Assembly (NCBI RefSeq): GCF_004801415.1
Contig: NZ_SSNX01000008.1
Coordinates: 161,028-225,027, forward strand
Source of the DNA: Deinococcus sp. KSM4-11
GTDB taxonomy: Bacteria > Deinococcota > Deinococci > Deinococcales > Deinococcaceae
Direction of reading: 5' to 3'
Length of the DNA stretch: 64,000 nt
The notes under the pieces were generated by a model. It made no database searches. It had not been told where the DNA came from and saw nothing but the letters and a program-made list of their open reading frames with translations. This document shows, in pieces, positions 1-12,558 of the stretch. Every line of letters starts with the position of its first letter. The stretch's first letter is position 1. A program made the position numbers and the translations under genes.

Positions 1-1
1 G

Positions 2-466
2 CCGCCCGGCGTGGTGGGTGACGAGATTCGCACGGCCCTGGCGGGGCTGGACTTCGCGTTCGTGGTGAATCCGGAGCCGGCCCGCGGCCTGGCCTCGTCC
101 TTCCGGGCCGCCGTGGCCGCCCTGCCGCCGGGCCTGACCGGAGCGAACTTCGCGCTGGCCGACATGCCCCTGATCACGGCAGACGTCCACCGTTCCCTGC
201 TCGCCGCCTTCCGGACGTCTGGAGCGCCGGTCGTGCTGGCCGAGTACGGCGAGGCCCCAGACGCCGTGCGCGCCCCGCCGCACCTGTTCCGTGCGGATCT
301 GCTGCGGGCCATCCGGGACACGCCGGACGCCGATCACGGACCGCGCGCCCTGATCGGCGCCCACCGCGCCCAGGCCGTCACCCTGACCTTCCCGGCGACC
401 CTGCTGCTGGACGTGGACACGCCGGACGCGCTGGAGGCCGCCGCGCGGGCGCTGCCACTCACCTGA
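2..466 (+). CDS. MobA-like nucleotidyltransferase, 5' end outside window
   Basis: The reading frame is already open at the left edge, so the N-terminal nucleotide-binding motif is missing and the GTG codons at 11 and 14 are internal, not starts. The visible part has the landmarks of the MobA/MocA (molybdenum cofactor nucleotidyltransferase-like) fold: an NPEPARGLASS segment, the DMP motif that binds metal and nucleotide, and a late DADHGPRALI stretch like the family's GD-GAR segment. Such enzymes transfer CMP or GMP to molybdopterin or a related acceptor. No molybdenum genes are visible nearby, so the substrate is open. Family assignment is fairly safe, function is inferred. Confidence 0.7.
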   Translation, partial: PPGVVGDEIRTALAGLDFAFVVNPEPARGLASSFRAAVAALPPGLTGANFALADMPLITADVHRSLLAAFRTSGAPVVLAEYGEAPDAVRAPPHLFRADLLRAIRDTPDADHGPRALIGAHRAQAVTLTFPATLLLDVDTPDALEAAARALPLT

Positions 467-511
467 ACGGGGGCTGCCCCATCTGGGCACCGGGCCCTGA
501 CGGCCGCCCCG

Positions 512-517
512 TATGAT
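512..517 (+). promoter_or_regulatory. -10 box TATGAT of a leaderless promoter
   Basis: TATGAT lies six bases before the GTG start at 524, with no ribosome binding site between. Transcription from this box would begin at or near the start codon. The same arrangement (TANNNT, 5 to 8 bases, ATG or GTG) recurs before many genes of this window. Confidence 0.55.
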
Positions 518-523
518 CCGGGA

Positions 524-2305
524 GTGAAACGTCATCTCATCCTCAGTCTGGGCGTCGTGGCCCTGGGTTCCGGCGCGCACGCGGCCTCCCTGACCGAACT
601 GCTGCCCGCCGGAGCGCTCCTGACCCTGGAAACCCGTGACGCGGCCGGGGCCATCGGCCGGCTGTCCGGCGTGCTGGGCCGCGTCATGGATCAGGTGGCC
701 GGGCCGGACGCCCAGGGCACCCAGACCATGAACGGCCTGCAGGAACTCATGAAGGGCTCCATCGGGAAGGAGGCCGCCGTGGGCGTGTTCACGGTCGGTC
801 GGTCCGCCCAGACCTACTCGCCCGAGCTGCTGGCCGTGTCGCGCGTGGACGACCTCTCGGCCGAGTTCTTCGGCAGCCTGCTGAAGAAGAAAACAGGTGC
901 CCGCGTGGGCGTGTACACCTTCGCCCGCCAGGACGACGTGTACGCGGGCATGGCGGGCGGTCTGGTGTACGTCTCGACGAACAAGGATCTGCTGATGGGC
1001 TACCTGGGTCGCCTGAGCGGCAAGGCGGCCCCCAGACTCCAGGGTTCCGCCGCGTACACGGCTGCCCGGCGTCCGGTCGGCACGCAGGAACTGGCGCTGT
1101 ACGTGAACTTCTCGGCGGCGGCCAAGGTCATCCGGGGCGAACTGGCCAGGGTCGCCCTGCCGCGCCTGCTCTCGCCGGTCGTGGACGCCATCGACACCCT
1201 GGGGCAGTACTCGGCCGGGTTCACGACCACGGACGCGGGCCTCACGGCGGCGTCGGCGCACGTCGTGAACGCGCAGGGCAAGGATCAGCCGCTGTCCCGC
1301 CTGCTGACGGCCAGCACGGACTTCCACGTGCAGGACATCATTCCCGCCAGTGCCGAGGGCGTGGAGGCCAGTGCCTGCGCCCCGGAGTCCGGCGCGTATA
1401 TGGCCCGCTGGCTGAACCGCGTGGATCTGTTCGACCCGCTGGGCTTCCTGACCGATTCGCAACTCGCCGATCACCTGGAACGCGCGGGGCAGTACCTGGG
1501 CGGCGAATGCGCACAGGTCACCCTGGCCGGCGGCCTGAAGTCTGGTCTGGACACCCGCGATCAGCTGTCCGGTCTGGCGCACCGCGTGTCGTACCAGCGT
1601 GTCCGCGATCTGGACGCCGCGAAGGCGCACCTGCCGGAGTACACCGCGAGCGTGAACGCCGCCATCGCCGGGCTGGGCGGTTCCCTGGACTCCCTGATGA
1701 AACTGGGCCAGTCGAGTCTGCTGGATGACCTGCCCGGCAGCCTGAAGGACAGCGCGGGGATGGGCAGTGCGGCCCTGGACGGCAGCGTGCAGCAACTCCA
1801 GAAGATGCTCGGCGGGCTGAAGATGGTCTACGCCTTCCGGGGCGACTACGTGATCACCGCGTGGAACGACGAGGCCCTGAAGGCCGCGCTCGACGACACC
1901 GCCCCCACCCTTGGCCAGGACGAGGCCTTCCAGGCGGCGAACCTGCCCATGACCGGCGCGTCGTGGTCGTACCAGCCGGATCTGCCCGAGATCAGCGAGA
2001 GTGACTTCCAGGCGGTCCTGAAGGACGCCCTGGCCAGGGCGGCGGCCCCAGCGGAGAGTGCGGCCGAGCCCACCACCGCCACGTCCGCCATGACTGAGGA
2101 GGAGCGGGCCATGCAGGCCGCCATCGACGCCCTGGGGCCGCAGACGGGCCGGGGCTCCTCGAAGGGGGGCCTGGACTCCATGCTGGAGGGCGTGAGTGGT
2201 GTCATGACCGACCTGATCAACCGCTATGACGGCATGACCGCCCAGAGCCGCGTGCAGGGGAACGTGATCCTCGGGAAGTCGAGCCTCAAGTACCGCTGGG
2301 AGTGA
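524..2305 (+). CDS. DUF3352 secreted protein
   Basis: 593 residues. It starts with a Sec signal peptide (MKRHL, hydrophobic core, cleavage near AHA-AS around residue 20), so the protein is exported or surface anchored. The body resembles DUF3352: a repeated two-domain beta-rich fold with recurring phrases such as SAEGVEASACAPESG. No catalytic motif is visible. The C-terminal part has an alanine and glutamate-rich low-complexity stretch (about residues 500 to 530). The GTG start is chosen because the signal peptide begins there and a TATGAT box lies six bases upstream. Function is unknown. Confidence 0.75.
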   Translation: MKRHLILSLGVVALGSGAHAASLTELLPAGALLTLETRDAAGAIGRLSGVLGRVMDQVAGPDAQGTQTMNGLQELMKGSIGKEAAVGVFTVGRSAQTYSPELLAVSRVDDLSAEFFGSLLKKKTGARVGVYTFARQDDVYAGMAGGLVYVSTNKDLLMGYLGRLSGKAAPRLQGSAAYTAARRPVGTQELALYVNFSAAAKVIRGELARVALPRLLSPVVDAIDTLGQYSAGFTTTDAGLTAASAHVVNAQGKDQPLSRLLTASTDFHVQDIIPASAEGVEASACAPESGAYMARWLNRVDLFDPLGFLTDSQLADHLERAGQYLGGECAQVTLAGGLKSGLDTRDQLSGLAHRVSYQRVRDLDAAKAHLPEYTASVNAAIAGLGGSLDSLMKLGQSSLLDDLPGSLKDSAGMGSAALDGSVQQLQKMLGGLKMVYAFRGDYVITAWNDEALKAALDDTAPTLGQDEAFQAANLPMTGASWSYQPDLPEISESDFQAVLKDALARAAAPAESAAEPTTATSAMTEEERAMQAAIDALGPQTGRGSSKGGLDSMLEGVSGVMTDLINRYDGMTAQSRVQGNVILGKSSLKYRWE

Positions 2306-2318
2306 ATCCGGCCAAAGC

Positions 2319-2361
2319 TGCATAGATTCACGCTGTCGTGTATATCTATGCACGGCAGCGT
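2319..2361 (+). promoter_or_regulatory. Two interleaved inverted repeats in the carA leader
   Basis: TGCATAGAT (2319-2327) pairs with ATCTATGCA (2344-2352). A second pair, ACGCTGTCGTG (2330-2340) with CACGGCAGCGT (2351-2361), has one mismatch. The downstream arms share two bases and each loop contains an arm of the other pair, so in RNA the two hairpins are mutually exclusive or form a pseudoknot. They sit 140 to 180 bases before carA, a plausible place for a pyrimidine- or arginine-responsive switch. They could also be overlapping DNA operators. The pairing is seen, the role is inferred. Confidence 0.4.
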
Positions 2362-2501
2362 GGCCATCCGACCTGAGCGGACGACCCCACCCTGCGCCGT
2401 GCCGGAGTCCGCTATTGTGGGGCGCAGGCGTCCGTGGCATGCGGGCGGCCCAACAGGCCATCAAGGGCGTTCCGTGAGGCGCACATGGCAGGAGGTTGAA
2501 T

Positions 2502-3686
<1,185 letters not shown>

Positions 3687-3752
3687 TCCAGCAGCGCGCA
3701 GGCGGCCCGGTGGGATTTGCCCCGCCGGGCCGCCCTGCGCTACGGTTCCCCC

Positions 3753-4310
3753 ATGAAGCGCGCCCTGCTCACCGCCCTCCTGTTCACCGCCACGGTGCCC
3801 ACGCAGACCGGCCTGGCGCAGTCCGACCCCAAGCCCGCCGCCAGCCAGCCGGACAGCACGGCCCCCACCGCCGTGAAGCAGAACGTGAAGTACACGGCCA
3901 CGCAGAAGCTCGTGAAGATCACCACGGTGAACGGCAAGCGCACGGAGACGCTGGTGGACAGTCCCCTGACCGTCGTGCGGGGCGATCTGCTGGTCGAGAA
4001 CGTGACCGTGCAGAATATCGGCACGCAGACCCTGCCGCAGGTGACGGTCAGCATGCCCATGCCCGACGGCACCTCCTTCACAGGCGTCGCCACGGCTGCG
4101 ACCAGCCGGATCGCCCTGCTGTACAGCACCGATGGCGGCCGAAACTACACGGCCACGCCGCAGCACGTCAGCAGCGTCACCGAGAACGGCAAGACCGTCC
4201 TGAAGAAGACGGCCGCGCCCATGACCGAGGTCACGAACGTCCGCTGGATCATCCGCGCGCTTGTGAAGGGCGAGAGCCTGAACCTCTCGTACCGCGTGTC
4301 CGTGGATTGA
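3753..4310 (+). CDS. Secreted protein with DUF11-like repeat domain
   Basis: 185 residues with an N-terminal signal peptide (MKRALLTALLFTATVPTQ, cleavage near LAQ-SD). A short Pro/Ser/Thr linker follows. The rest resembles the conserved-repeat DUF11 beta-sandwich found in bacterial surface proteins: it has the phrases PLTVVRGDLLVENVTVQN, MPDGTSF and VRWIIRALVKGESLNLSYRV. A single domain of this sort usually acts in surface adhesion or envelope structure. TACGGT six bases before the ATG suggests a leaderless transcript, separate from carA 66 bases upstream. No enzyme motif is seen. Confidence 0.7.
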   Translation: MKRALLTALLFTATVPTQTGLAQSDPKPAASQPDSTAPTAVKQNVKYTATQKLVKITTVNGKRTETLVDSPLTVVRGDLLVENVTVQNIGTQTLPQVTVSMPMPDGTSFTGVATAATSRIALLYSTDGGRNYTATPQHVSSVTENGKTVLKKTAAPMTEVTNVRWIIRALVKGESLNLSYRVSVD

Positions 4311-4442
4311 GAGCCGCAGCTCCACCCGGTGAACCATGCAGGTCGAGGCTGGGCGCCTTGCAGCCAAGCGGCCATTCACCGTTTCTTGAGTGGGCGGGAC
4401 TTCCTACCGTCCTGGGTGTGTGGTCGGGCGACACTCGGGCCT

Positions 4443-7750
<3,308 letters not shown>

Positions 7751-7756
7751 AGCCGG

Positions 7757-8197
7757 TCACTCCAGCCAGTCCTCCAGATGGCGGTGCTGGTTGAGTCCCA
7801 CAGCCTCGAACTCATCCTGGCCGGGCTCACGAATACTGCCCAGTAGCGCCAGGGCCTGATTGACGGGGCCAATTCTGGCCTTCTCTGGCCCCCACGTTCG
7901 GTGACCGTGTTGCCACACGGCGGCCGCCTGATCTCCAGTCCCTCCGAAATACTCCAGTTCCACATACGCTACCGATCCCGAGTGGGAAAGCTGACCAATC
8001 AACTCCTCAAGCGGGCCGTGCAGATAGGTGAACCATGCCTCCAGGGATGATGGAGCTTCATATCCTGGAAATCCGTCCGACACGTCCTCAGTGATGGGAA
8101 TCATCACCATTCCTTGCCGCAACACAACACTCGGGAGACCGTGTGGGACGACTGCTGCTCTCGAATCCAGCAGGATCGCCTTTAGGTGGTAGCCCAT
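7757..8197 (-). CDS. Hypothetical protein, 146 aa
   Basis: I do not recognise this protein. It starts MGYHLKAILLDSRAAVV and ends with an acidic tail (NQHRHLEDWLE). It is mixed alpha/beta with no signal peptide or membrane segment, and contains ELEYFGGTGDQAAAVW, a phrase seen in small proteins of the immunity or regulator type. The ATG is joined to the stop of the upstream acetyltransferase as TGATG (8195-8199), so the two are translationally coupled and probably cotranscribed. It runs convergent with topoisomerase IB, with only six bases between the stops. Confidence 0.6.
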   Translation of the reverse strand: MGYHLKAILLDSRAAVVPHGLPSVVLRQGMVMIPITEDVSDGFPGYEAPSSLEAWFTYLHGPLEELIGQLSHSGSVAYVELEYFGGTGDQAAAVWQHGHRTWGPEKARIGPVNQALALLGSIREPGQDEFEAVGLNQHRHLEDWLE

Positions 8198-8673
8198 CAG
8201 CCCCGGAGTTCCTTCCGCATGATTACGTTCGTCGTCTGGAAGCCCAGCCCCTCGTACAGGGCTCGGGCGCCGGTGTTGTGCCCGAAGACGTGGAGCTGGA
8301 TGTTCGTGGCCCCATGTGCGGCCGTGTCCTGCTCCAGCAACTCGAAGGCCTGGGTGGCGTAGCCGCGCCGCCGGTAGGGCCCGAACACCTCGATCTCGTA
8401 CACGAAGGCGGTGCGGGTGCCGCTGCGTGGCTGGAGGGCGTACCACAGCACGCCCACGTCGGCGCCCTCCTGCGGGTCGTGCAGGTGGTACAGGACGTTG
8501 TCCGGCGTGTCCGGCCCCTGGGGGAGGAGCTGCCGGAATTCGCGGTCGCCTCGCTGTGGCGCTTCCTCCGGTGTCCACTCGCCACTTTTGACTTTCTCGG
8601 CAGCGTACTGGGGAGCGGAGTGGGCGACGAAGCGCTCGAAGGCGGCGGCGTCCATCGGGCGGAGTTCAAGCAT
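8197..8673 (-). CDS. GNAT family N-acetyltransferase
   Basis: 158 residues. The GNAT core is clear: FVYEIEVFGPYRRRGYATQAFELLE carries the R/Q-x-x-G-x-G/A acetyl-CoA loop (RRRGYA), and the final HNTGARALYEGLGFQTTNVIMRKEL matches motif B with the typical Tyr and the closing beta strands. It would transfer an acetyl group from acetyl-CoA to an amine; the acceptor cannot be told. It forms a two-gene unit with the 146-residue gene downstream through the TGATG junction. Confidence 0.85.
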   Translation of the reverse strand: MLELRPMDAAAFERFVAHSAPQYAAEKVKSGEWTPEEAPQRGDREFRQLLPQGPDTPDNVLYHLHDPQEGADVGVLWYALQPRSGTRTAFVYEIEVFGPYRRRGYATQAFELLEQDTAAHGATNIQLHVFGHNTGARALYEGLGFQTTNVIMRKELRG

Positions 8674-8760
8674 GCTGGAAGTGTAGGCGCGTGCCGACGG
8701 CCGCGCGATACGCGCTTCGGCCCATGCGCAGGCGGGCCGGGCCGGGTACGGTGACGGTCA

Positions 8761-9657
8761 ATGGATGACATTCCAGTCCGGATGCACGTGGATGAAGTGA
8801 CGACCGACGCGGCGCTCGTCTCGCGCCTGATCGCGGCGCAGGTTCCGCACTGGGAAGGGCTGCCCGTCAGTCCTGTCCGGTCGTCCGGCACGGATAACGC
8901 CATGTACCGGCTGGGCACTGAGTTCGTGGTGCGCCTGCCCCGCCGGAGCTGGGCGGTGGACGACGTGCAGAAGGAGGCCCGGTGGCTGCCCCACCTCGCA
9001 CCTCACCTGCCCCTGCGTGTGCCCGAGCCGCTGTTCGTGGGCGTGCCCGGCCAGGGCTTCCCCTTTCCCTGGGCGGTCTACTCTTGGCTGGAGGGCGTGG
9101 ACGCGGGGCTGGACACCGTGCGGGACGGTCATGAACTGGCACGTGATCTCGCTGGATTCATCGCCGCGCAGCGCCGCGTGCCGCGACCGGAGGGAGACGG
9201 GCCGCAGGGGTCGCGCAGCGGCACGCTGCATGACCGCGAGGAGGACACCCGCGAGGCCATCGCCGAAAGTGCAGCGCTCCTCGACATCGCGCCCGTTCAT
9301 GCGGCCTGGGACGCCGCGCTGCGTGCTCCTGCCTGGAACGATCCGCCCGTGTGGCTGCACGCCGACCTGAAACCCGGCAATCTCCTCGCGCAGGGGGGCC
9401 GCCTGAGTGCCGTGATCGACTGGGGCGGCCTGACCCTCGGCGATCCGGCCGTAGACCTCCAACCCGCGTGGAATCTGCTGGATGCCGCCTCCCGGCAGAC
9501 CTTCCGCGCCGCGGTGGACGTGGACGACGCCACGTGGGAGCGCGGGCGTGGCTGGGCGCTGAGCGTATCGGTGATCGCGCTGCCGTACTACCTCCACAGC
9601 AACCCGGAGCTGGCCGCCATCTGCCGAACCACGATCCGGAATGTCCTGGACGGGTAA
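8761..9657 (+). CDS. Aminoglycoside phosphotransferase-like kinase
   Basis: 298 residues of the APH/choline kinase fold. The catalytic loop HADLKPGNLL (Brenner-type HxDxxxxN) and the metal-binding IDWGG are intact, and VRLPRRS near residue 60 holds the region of the ATP-binding strand. Proteins of this family phosphorylate hydroxyls of antibiotics or small metabolites. A single chromosomal copy in an environmental bacterium is not evidence for antibiotic resistance. TACGGT eight bases before the ATG suggests leaderless transcription. The stop TAA is part of the TAAACT box that seems to drive the next gene. Confidence 0.85.
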   Translation: MDDIPVRMHVDEVTTDAALVSRLIAAQVPHWEGLPVSPVRSSGTDNAMYRLGTEFVVRLPRRSWAVDDVQKEARWLPHLAPHLPLRVPEPLFVGVPGQGFPFPWAVYSWLEGVDAGLDTVRDGHELARDLAGFIAAQRRVPRPEGDGPQGSRSGTLHDREEDTREAIAESAALLDIAPVHAAWDAALRAPAWNDPPVWLHADLKPGNLLAQGGRLSAVIDWGGLTLGDPAVDLQPAWNLLDAASRQTFRAAVDVDDATWERGRGWALSVSVIALPYYLHSNPELAAICRTTIRNVLDG

Positions 9658-9667
9658 ACTGCCCTCC

Positions 9668-10015
9668 ATGCTGAGGATCGGTTCCATCGTCTGGGGCGTG
9701 CAGGACGTGCGGCGCGCCGTGGAGTTCTGGACGGCCGCCCTGAACTACCGCCCCCGCGAGGAACCCGACGACACCTGGGCCGTCCTGATCCCCACCGAGG
9801 GAAGTGGCGTGCAGATTGCCCTGGCCCGCGTCGGCTCGGAGTGGGCGCGGCGGCATCACCTCGACCTGTACGCGCAGGATCAGGCGGCCGAGGTCGAGCG
9901 ACTGCTCGCGCTGGGCGCCACCCGCGTTGAATGGCGCTATCCACCGGACGCGGATTACGTCGTGCTGGCCGACCCGGATGGCAACCGCTTCTGCGTGATC
10001 GACAAGAGCGAGTAA
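9668..10015 (+). CDS. VOC (glyoxalase-like) family protein
   Basis: 115 residues, one VOC half-barrel pair. It has the N-terminal beta-alpha unit (VWGVQDVRRAVEFWTAAL), a metal-ligand-like HHLDLYA and the closing VVLADPDGNRFCVI that ends most glyoxalase/bleomycin resistance proteins. Metal ligands typical of glyoxalase I are not all present, so it may be a binding protein or an enzyme of unknown substrate. ATG 9668 is chosen because TAAACT (9655-9660) lies seven bases upstream; the first three bases of that box are the stop codon of the preceding kinase gene. Confidence 0.85.
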   Translation: MLRIGSIVWGVQDVRRAVEFWTAALNYRPREEPDDTWAVLIPTEGSGVQIALARVGSEWARRHHLDLYAQDQAAEVERLLALGATRVEWRYPPDADYVVLADPDGNRFCVIDKSE

Positions 10016-10017
10016 GG

Positions 10018-10692
10018 TTACCCGCTCTCTGCGAGCTGCCGGAGTTCACGGTCGTTCGTGACGGTCACCGTTCGGCGTGCGAGGTCAATCCATCCCAGGC
10101 GGTAGTAGTCGCCCAGCTTGCGGCTGACGATCTCCGGCACCGTGCCCAGCAGAGCGGCCAGCTCGCTGTTCGTCGGCAGAGCGTGCGGCGTGCGGGCGTG
10201 TCTCAGCAGGTATGCGGCGAGTCGGGAGCCCACGCCGCTGAACGCCAGAGAGTCCAGATGGTGGCCGGTGTCGGCCTCCCGCCGGGCCAGGACGGTCATG
10301 ACGGCCGCACCCAGTGTGGGCGTGTGCAGGACGGCGTGCCGCACGATCTCTCCTGGAAGGATCAGGAGATCCGTGCGCTGGCCCAGTGCCTGGGCGTGAA
10401 CGACGTGATTGACAGACGCCCCCAGCAAGGCGGTGGGTTCAATGACCTGCCGTGACCCTTCCACACTGAGGGTGAGTTCTCGCGTCCCGTTTCGACCGGT
10501 GCGGTACAGGCGGACGCTGCCCAGCGCCACGATGTGCAGGGTATCCGCCGGATCGCCCGCTGCAAATACCGTCTCATTTCGACCGTACGAGCGGAAGTGA
10601 GCATTCCTTGCCAGGTCACCGAGCATCGTCATGGCGGCCCCCTGGAGAAGCGGTGTCAGACGCAGCAGGGTCAGGGCTCGGTCGGAGGGCAC
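10018..10692 (-). CDS. Crp/Fnr family transcriptional regulator
   Basis: 224 residues. The N-terminal cyclic-nucleotide-binding-like jelly roll (about 20-130) and C-terminal winged helix are seen; the recognition region is TNSELAALLGTVPEIVSRKLGDYYRLGWI. The protein contains no cysteine at all, so it cannot hold the FNR iron-sulfur cluster, and the residues of the Crp cAMP pocket are not obvious. A heme/NO sensor of the Dnr type is one possibility. It lies 38 bases downstream of a ferredoxin gene on the same strand, probably as an operon, and an FNR-like box precedes the ferredoxin. Confidence 0.85.
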   Translation of the reverse strand: MPSDRALTLLRLTPLLQGAAMTMLGDLARNAHFRSYGRNETVFAAGDPADTLHIVALGSVRLYRTGRNGTRELTLSVEGSRQVIEPTALLGASVNHVVHAQALGQRTDLLILPGEIVRHAVLHTPTLGAAVMTVLARREADTGHHLDSLAFSGVGSRLAAYLLRHARTPHALPTNSELAALLGTVPEIVSRKLGDYYRLGWIDLARRTVTVTNDRELRQLAESG

Positions 10693-10730
10693 CGGTTCAT
10701 GCTGGCACGGCCATGGGTGTAGGGCTGCAG

Positions 10731-10964
10731 TCAGAGGAAGAACTCCCGGTTCCGGACGATGGACGCGTGCTGGTCGGTGGGCACGTCAGCCTCCTGGAAG
10801 ATCGCGCCCACAGGGCACGCTAACGCGCACGCGCCACAGTCGATGCACTCGTCGGGGTTGATCACGAACTGCTCGCCCGCGTCGTGAATGCAGTCGCAGG
10901 GGCAGACCTGAACACACGCTCCATCCTTGATGCCCGCACATCCTCCGGAAATCACGTAGGTCAT
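10731..10964 (-). CDS. Ferredoxin, seven- or eight-iron type
   Basis: 77 residues. Two cysteine clusters are visible: CAGIKDGACVQVCPCDCI and CIDCGACALACPVGAIF. This is the layout of the bacterial 3Fe-4S/4Fe-4S or 2[4Fe-4S] ferredoxins, soluble one-electron carriers. The acidic C-terminal tail (DVPTDQHASIVRNREFFL) is typical. The ATG at 10964 fits the family N-terminus MTYVISG; CACGCT lies six bases upstream of it, as in other leaderless genes here. The palindrome ATGAC-TTTG-GTCAA is centred 41.5 bases before this ATG. The Crp-type regulator gene follows 38 bases after the stop. Confidence 0.92.
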   Translation of the reverse strand: MTYVISGGCAGIKDGACVQVCPCDCIHDAGEQFVINPDECIDCGACALACPVGAIFQEADVPTDQHASIVRNREFFL

Positions 10965-10998
10965 GCGTCCAGCGTGTCGCTTGACCAGGGGCGCGTCC

Positions 10999-11012
10999 AT
11001 GACTTTGGTCAA
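10999..11012 (-). promoter_or_regulatory. FNR/Dnr-type operator before the ferredoxin gene
   Basis: On the + strand the site reads ATGAC-TTTG-GTCAA, one mismatch from a perfect TTGAC-N4-GTCAA palindrome of the FNR/Crp family. If transcription of the ferredoxin starts at its ATG (10964), as the CACGCT box at 10971-10976 implies, the centre falls at -41.5, the classical position of a class II activator site. A second, wider pair (TTGACC 10981-10986 with GGTCAA 11007-11012) overlaps it. The Crp-family protein encoded downstream is the obvious candidate to bind. Confidence 0.5.
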
Positions 11013-11068
11013 GGTCTCTGCAGTCCAGGCACACGCGCTCTCGCGGCCAGCCGCCTAGCATCCTTCCC

Positions 11069-11494
11069 ATGAGCCGCGCCCTGACCTCACCGCCCCCGAC
11101 CTCCATGGTTCAGACCGCCGCTCGCGTGCTGCTGGGCTCGGCGATGGTGTTCGCGGGCACGTCGCACCTGACGTTTGCGCGGGACGACTTCCAGGCGCAG
11201 GTGCCGGTCTGGTTGCCGCTGAACAAGGATTTCGTGGTGCTGGCGTCGGGGGTGGTCGAGGTCGGGCTGGGCGTGGCGTTGCTGGTCCTGCCGCGCGAGC
11301 GGCGCAGGGTGGGCTGGGTGCTCGCGGCGTTCTACGTGGCGATCTTCCCTGGGAACATCTCACAGTACCTGTCGCATCAGAGTGCGTTTGGGCTGGACAC
11401 CGACCAGAAGCGGCTGGTGCGTCTGTTCTTCCAGCCCCTGCTGGTGCTCTGGGCCCTGTGGAGCACCGGGGCGTGGCCGCGGCGGGAGCGTTGA
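11069..11494 (+). CDS. DoxX-like membrane protein
   Basis: 141 residues with four hydrophobic segments (around 15-32, 50-72, 82-100 and 118-134), the topology of DoxX/DUF417-type integral membrane proteins. The segment RVLLGSAMVFAGTSHLTF and the GVVEVGLGVALLVLPRERR region fit the family. Members are linked to quinone chemistry or thiosulfate oxidation, but most are uncharacterised. TAGCAT seven bases before the ATG indicates a leaderless start. It is divergent from the ferredoxin-regulator pair, with the FNR-type box between them. Confidence 0.75.
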   Translation: MSRALTSPPPTSMVQTAARVLLGSAMVFAGTSHLTFARDDFQAQVPVWLPLNKDFVVLASGVVEVGLGVALLVLPRERRRVGWVLAAFYVAIFPGNISQYLSHQSAFGLDTDQKRLVRLFFQPLLVLWALWSTGAWPRRER

Positions 11495-11554
11495 GCCGGG
11501 AGTGACCGTAGTCAACCTGACGGCACGCGGCGGATTCACGCGGGACACTGCCGC

Positions 11555-12058
11555 ATGTTCCGTACCGCGCCCAAACCGATGAAGCCCGGCCCCGGTCAGG
11601 AGAGCGTGTGGGACTACCCGCGCCCACCGCGTCTGGAACGGGTGGACAAGCGCATCGAGGTCATGCTGGGGGGCGTGACGGTCGCCGACACGACTGAGGC
11701 GTTCCGGGTGCTGGAGACCAGCCATCCGCCCACGTACTACCTGCCGCCCGAGGCCTTTCTGCCCGGCGTCCTGAGTCCCGCGCCGGGCCGGAGCGTCTGC
11801 GAGTGGAAGGGACCCGCCACGTACTGGACACTCACAGCGGGTGGCCGGCGTGCCGAGGCGGCCGGCTGGAGCTACGACTCTCCCACCCCGGCTTTTCGCG
11901 ACCTGGCCGGCTATGTGGCCGTGTACGCGGGCCGCATGGATCAGTGCCAGGTGGGCGGCGAGGTCGTCACGCCGCAGCCGGGCGGGTTCTACGGTGGCTG
12001 GATCACGGCGGATGTGGTCGGGCCGTTCAAGGGTGAGCCGGGCACGTTGGGCTGGTAA
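11555..12058 (+). CDS. DUF427 family protein
   Basis: 167 residues. The DUF427 signature is clear: ESVWDYPRPPRLE, then the core VEVMLGGVTVADTTEAFRVLETSHPPTYYLPPEAF and CEWKGPATYWTL, ending in a second GGEVVTPQPGGFYGGWI motif that is usual in long members of this family. These are small beta-rich cytoplasmic proteins of unknown role. No signal peptide. The neighbour upstream is a DoxX protein, 60 bases away on the same strand, but nothing shows they work together. Confidence 0.85.
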   Translation: MFRTAPKPMKPGPGQESVWDYPRPPRLERVDKRIEVMLGGVTVADTTEAFRVLETSHPPTYYLPPEAFLPGVLSPAPGRSVCEWKGPATYWTLTAGGRRAEAAGWSYDSPTPAFRDLAGYVAVYAGRMDQCQVGGEVVTPQPGGFYGGWITADVVGPFKGEPGTLGW

Positions 12059-12119
12059 GCGGCGGTGGGTGAAGGGAGCAAGACCGGGTACATGTGGCGG
12101 CCCTTGCTACCCTGCCCGT

Positions 12120-12527
12120 ATGACTGAAGCTGCGATCCGCGCGAAGCTCACGGCCCTGGTGCCCGCCCTGCGGCATTTTCATTCGGCGCTGCTCGATTTT
12201 GCCAAGGGCGAGTACGAGTTCCTGCACGGCCCGGTGAAGGGGCCGTTCGCGCTGTACTCGCTGGTCATGAACGATCCGGCCTTCCAGTGGCTGCGGCCGC
12301 TGTCCGGGATCATGGCCACGCTGGACGAGGTGCTGGACGCCAAGGAGGCCACGCTCACCGACCGCAACGTGACCGACGTGCGCGGCGCGCTGGGCCTGCT
12401 GTTCGCGGAGTCGGACACGCGTTTCGCGGACTTCCGGGCCGGGTACGGGCGCGCGCGTGGCGACGCCCGGGTTCGCGAAACAGAGGCGAAGTGGCGGGAA
12501 GTGCTGGCCGACCGCCTGGAGGCGTAG
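12120..12527 (+). CDS. Hypothetical helical protein, 135 aa
   Basis: The protein looks all-helical and soluble ([44 protein letters not shown]). It resembles small bacterial proteins of unknown function that carry a conserved GP-x-x-LYSL stretch (here [18 protein letters not shown]). TACCCT six bases before the ATG suggests a leaderless message. The stop lies 31 bases before pth, so the two may share a transcript. I cannot assign a function. Confidence 0.65.
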   Translation: MTEAAIRAKLTALVPALRHFHSALLDFAKGEYEFLHGPVKGPFALYSLVMNDPAFQWLRPLSGIMATLDEVLDAKEATLTDRNVTDVRGALGLLFAESDTRFADFRAGYGRARGDARVRETEAKWREVLADRLEA

Positions 12528-12558
12528 CCGTGGCACCAGGGTCGATCTGGAGGTCGGG

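Noticed and set aside
8761..9657. Antibiotic resistance gene (aminoglycoside phosphotransferase)
   Set aside because: The family is broad and no close resemblance to a known resistance enzyme can be shown from the sequence alone.
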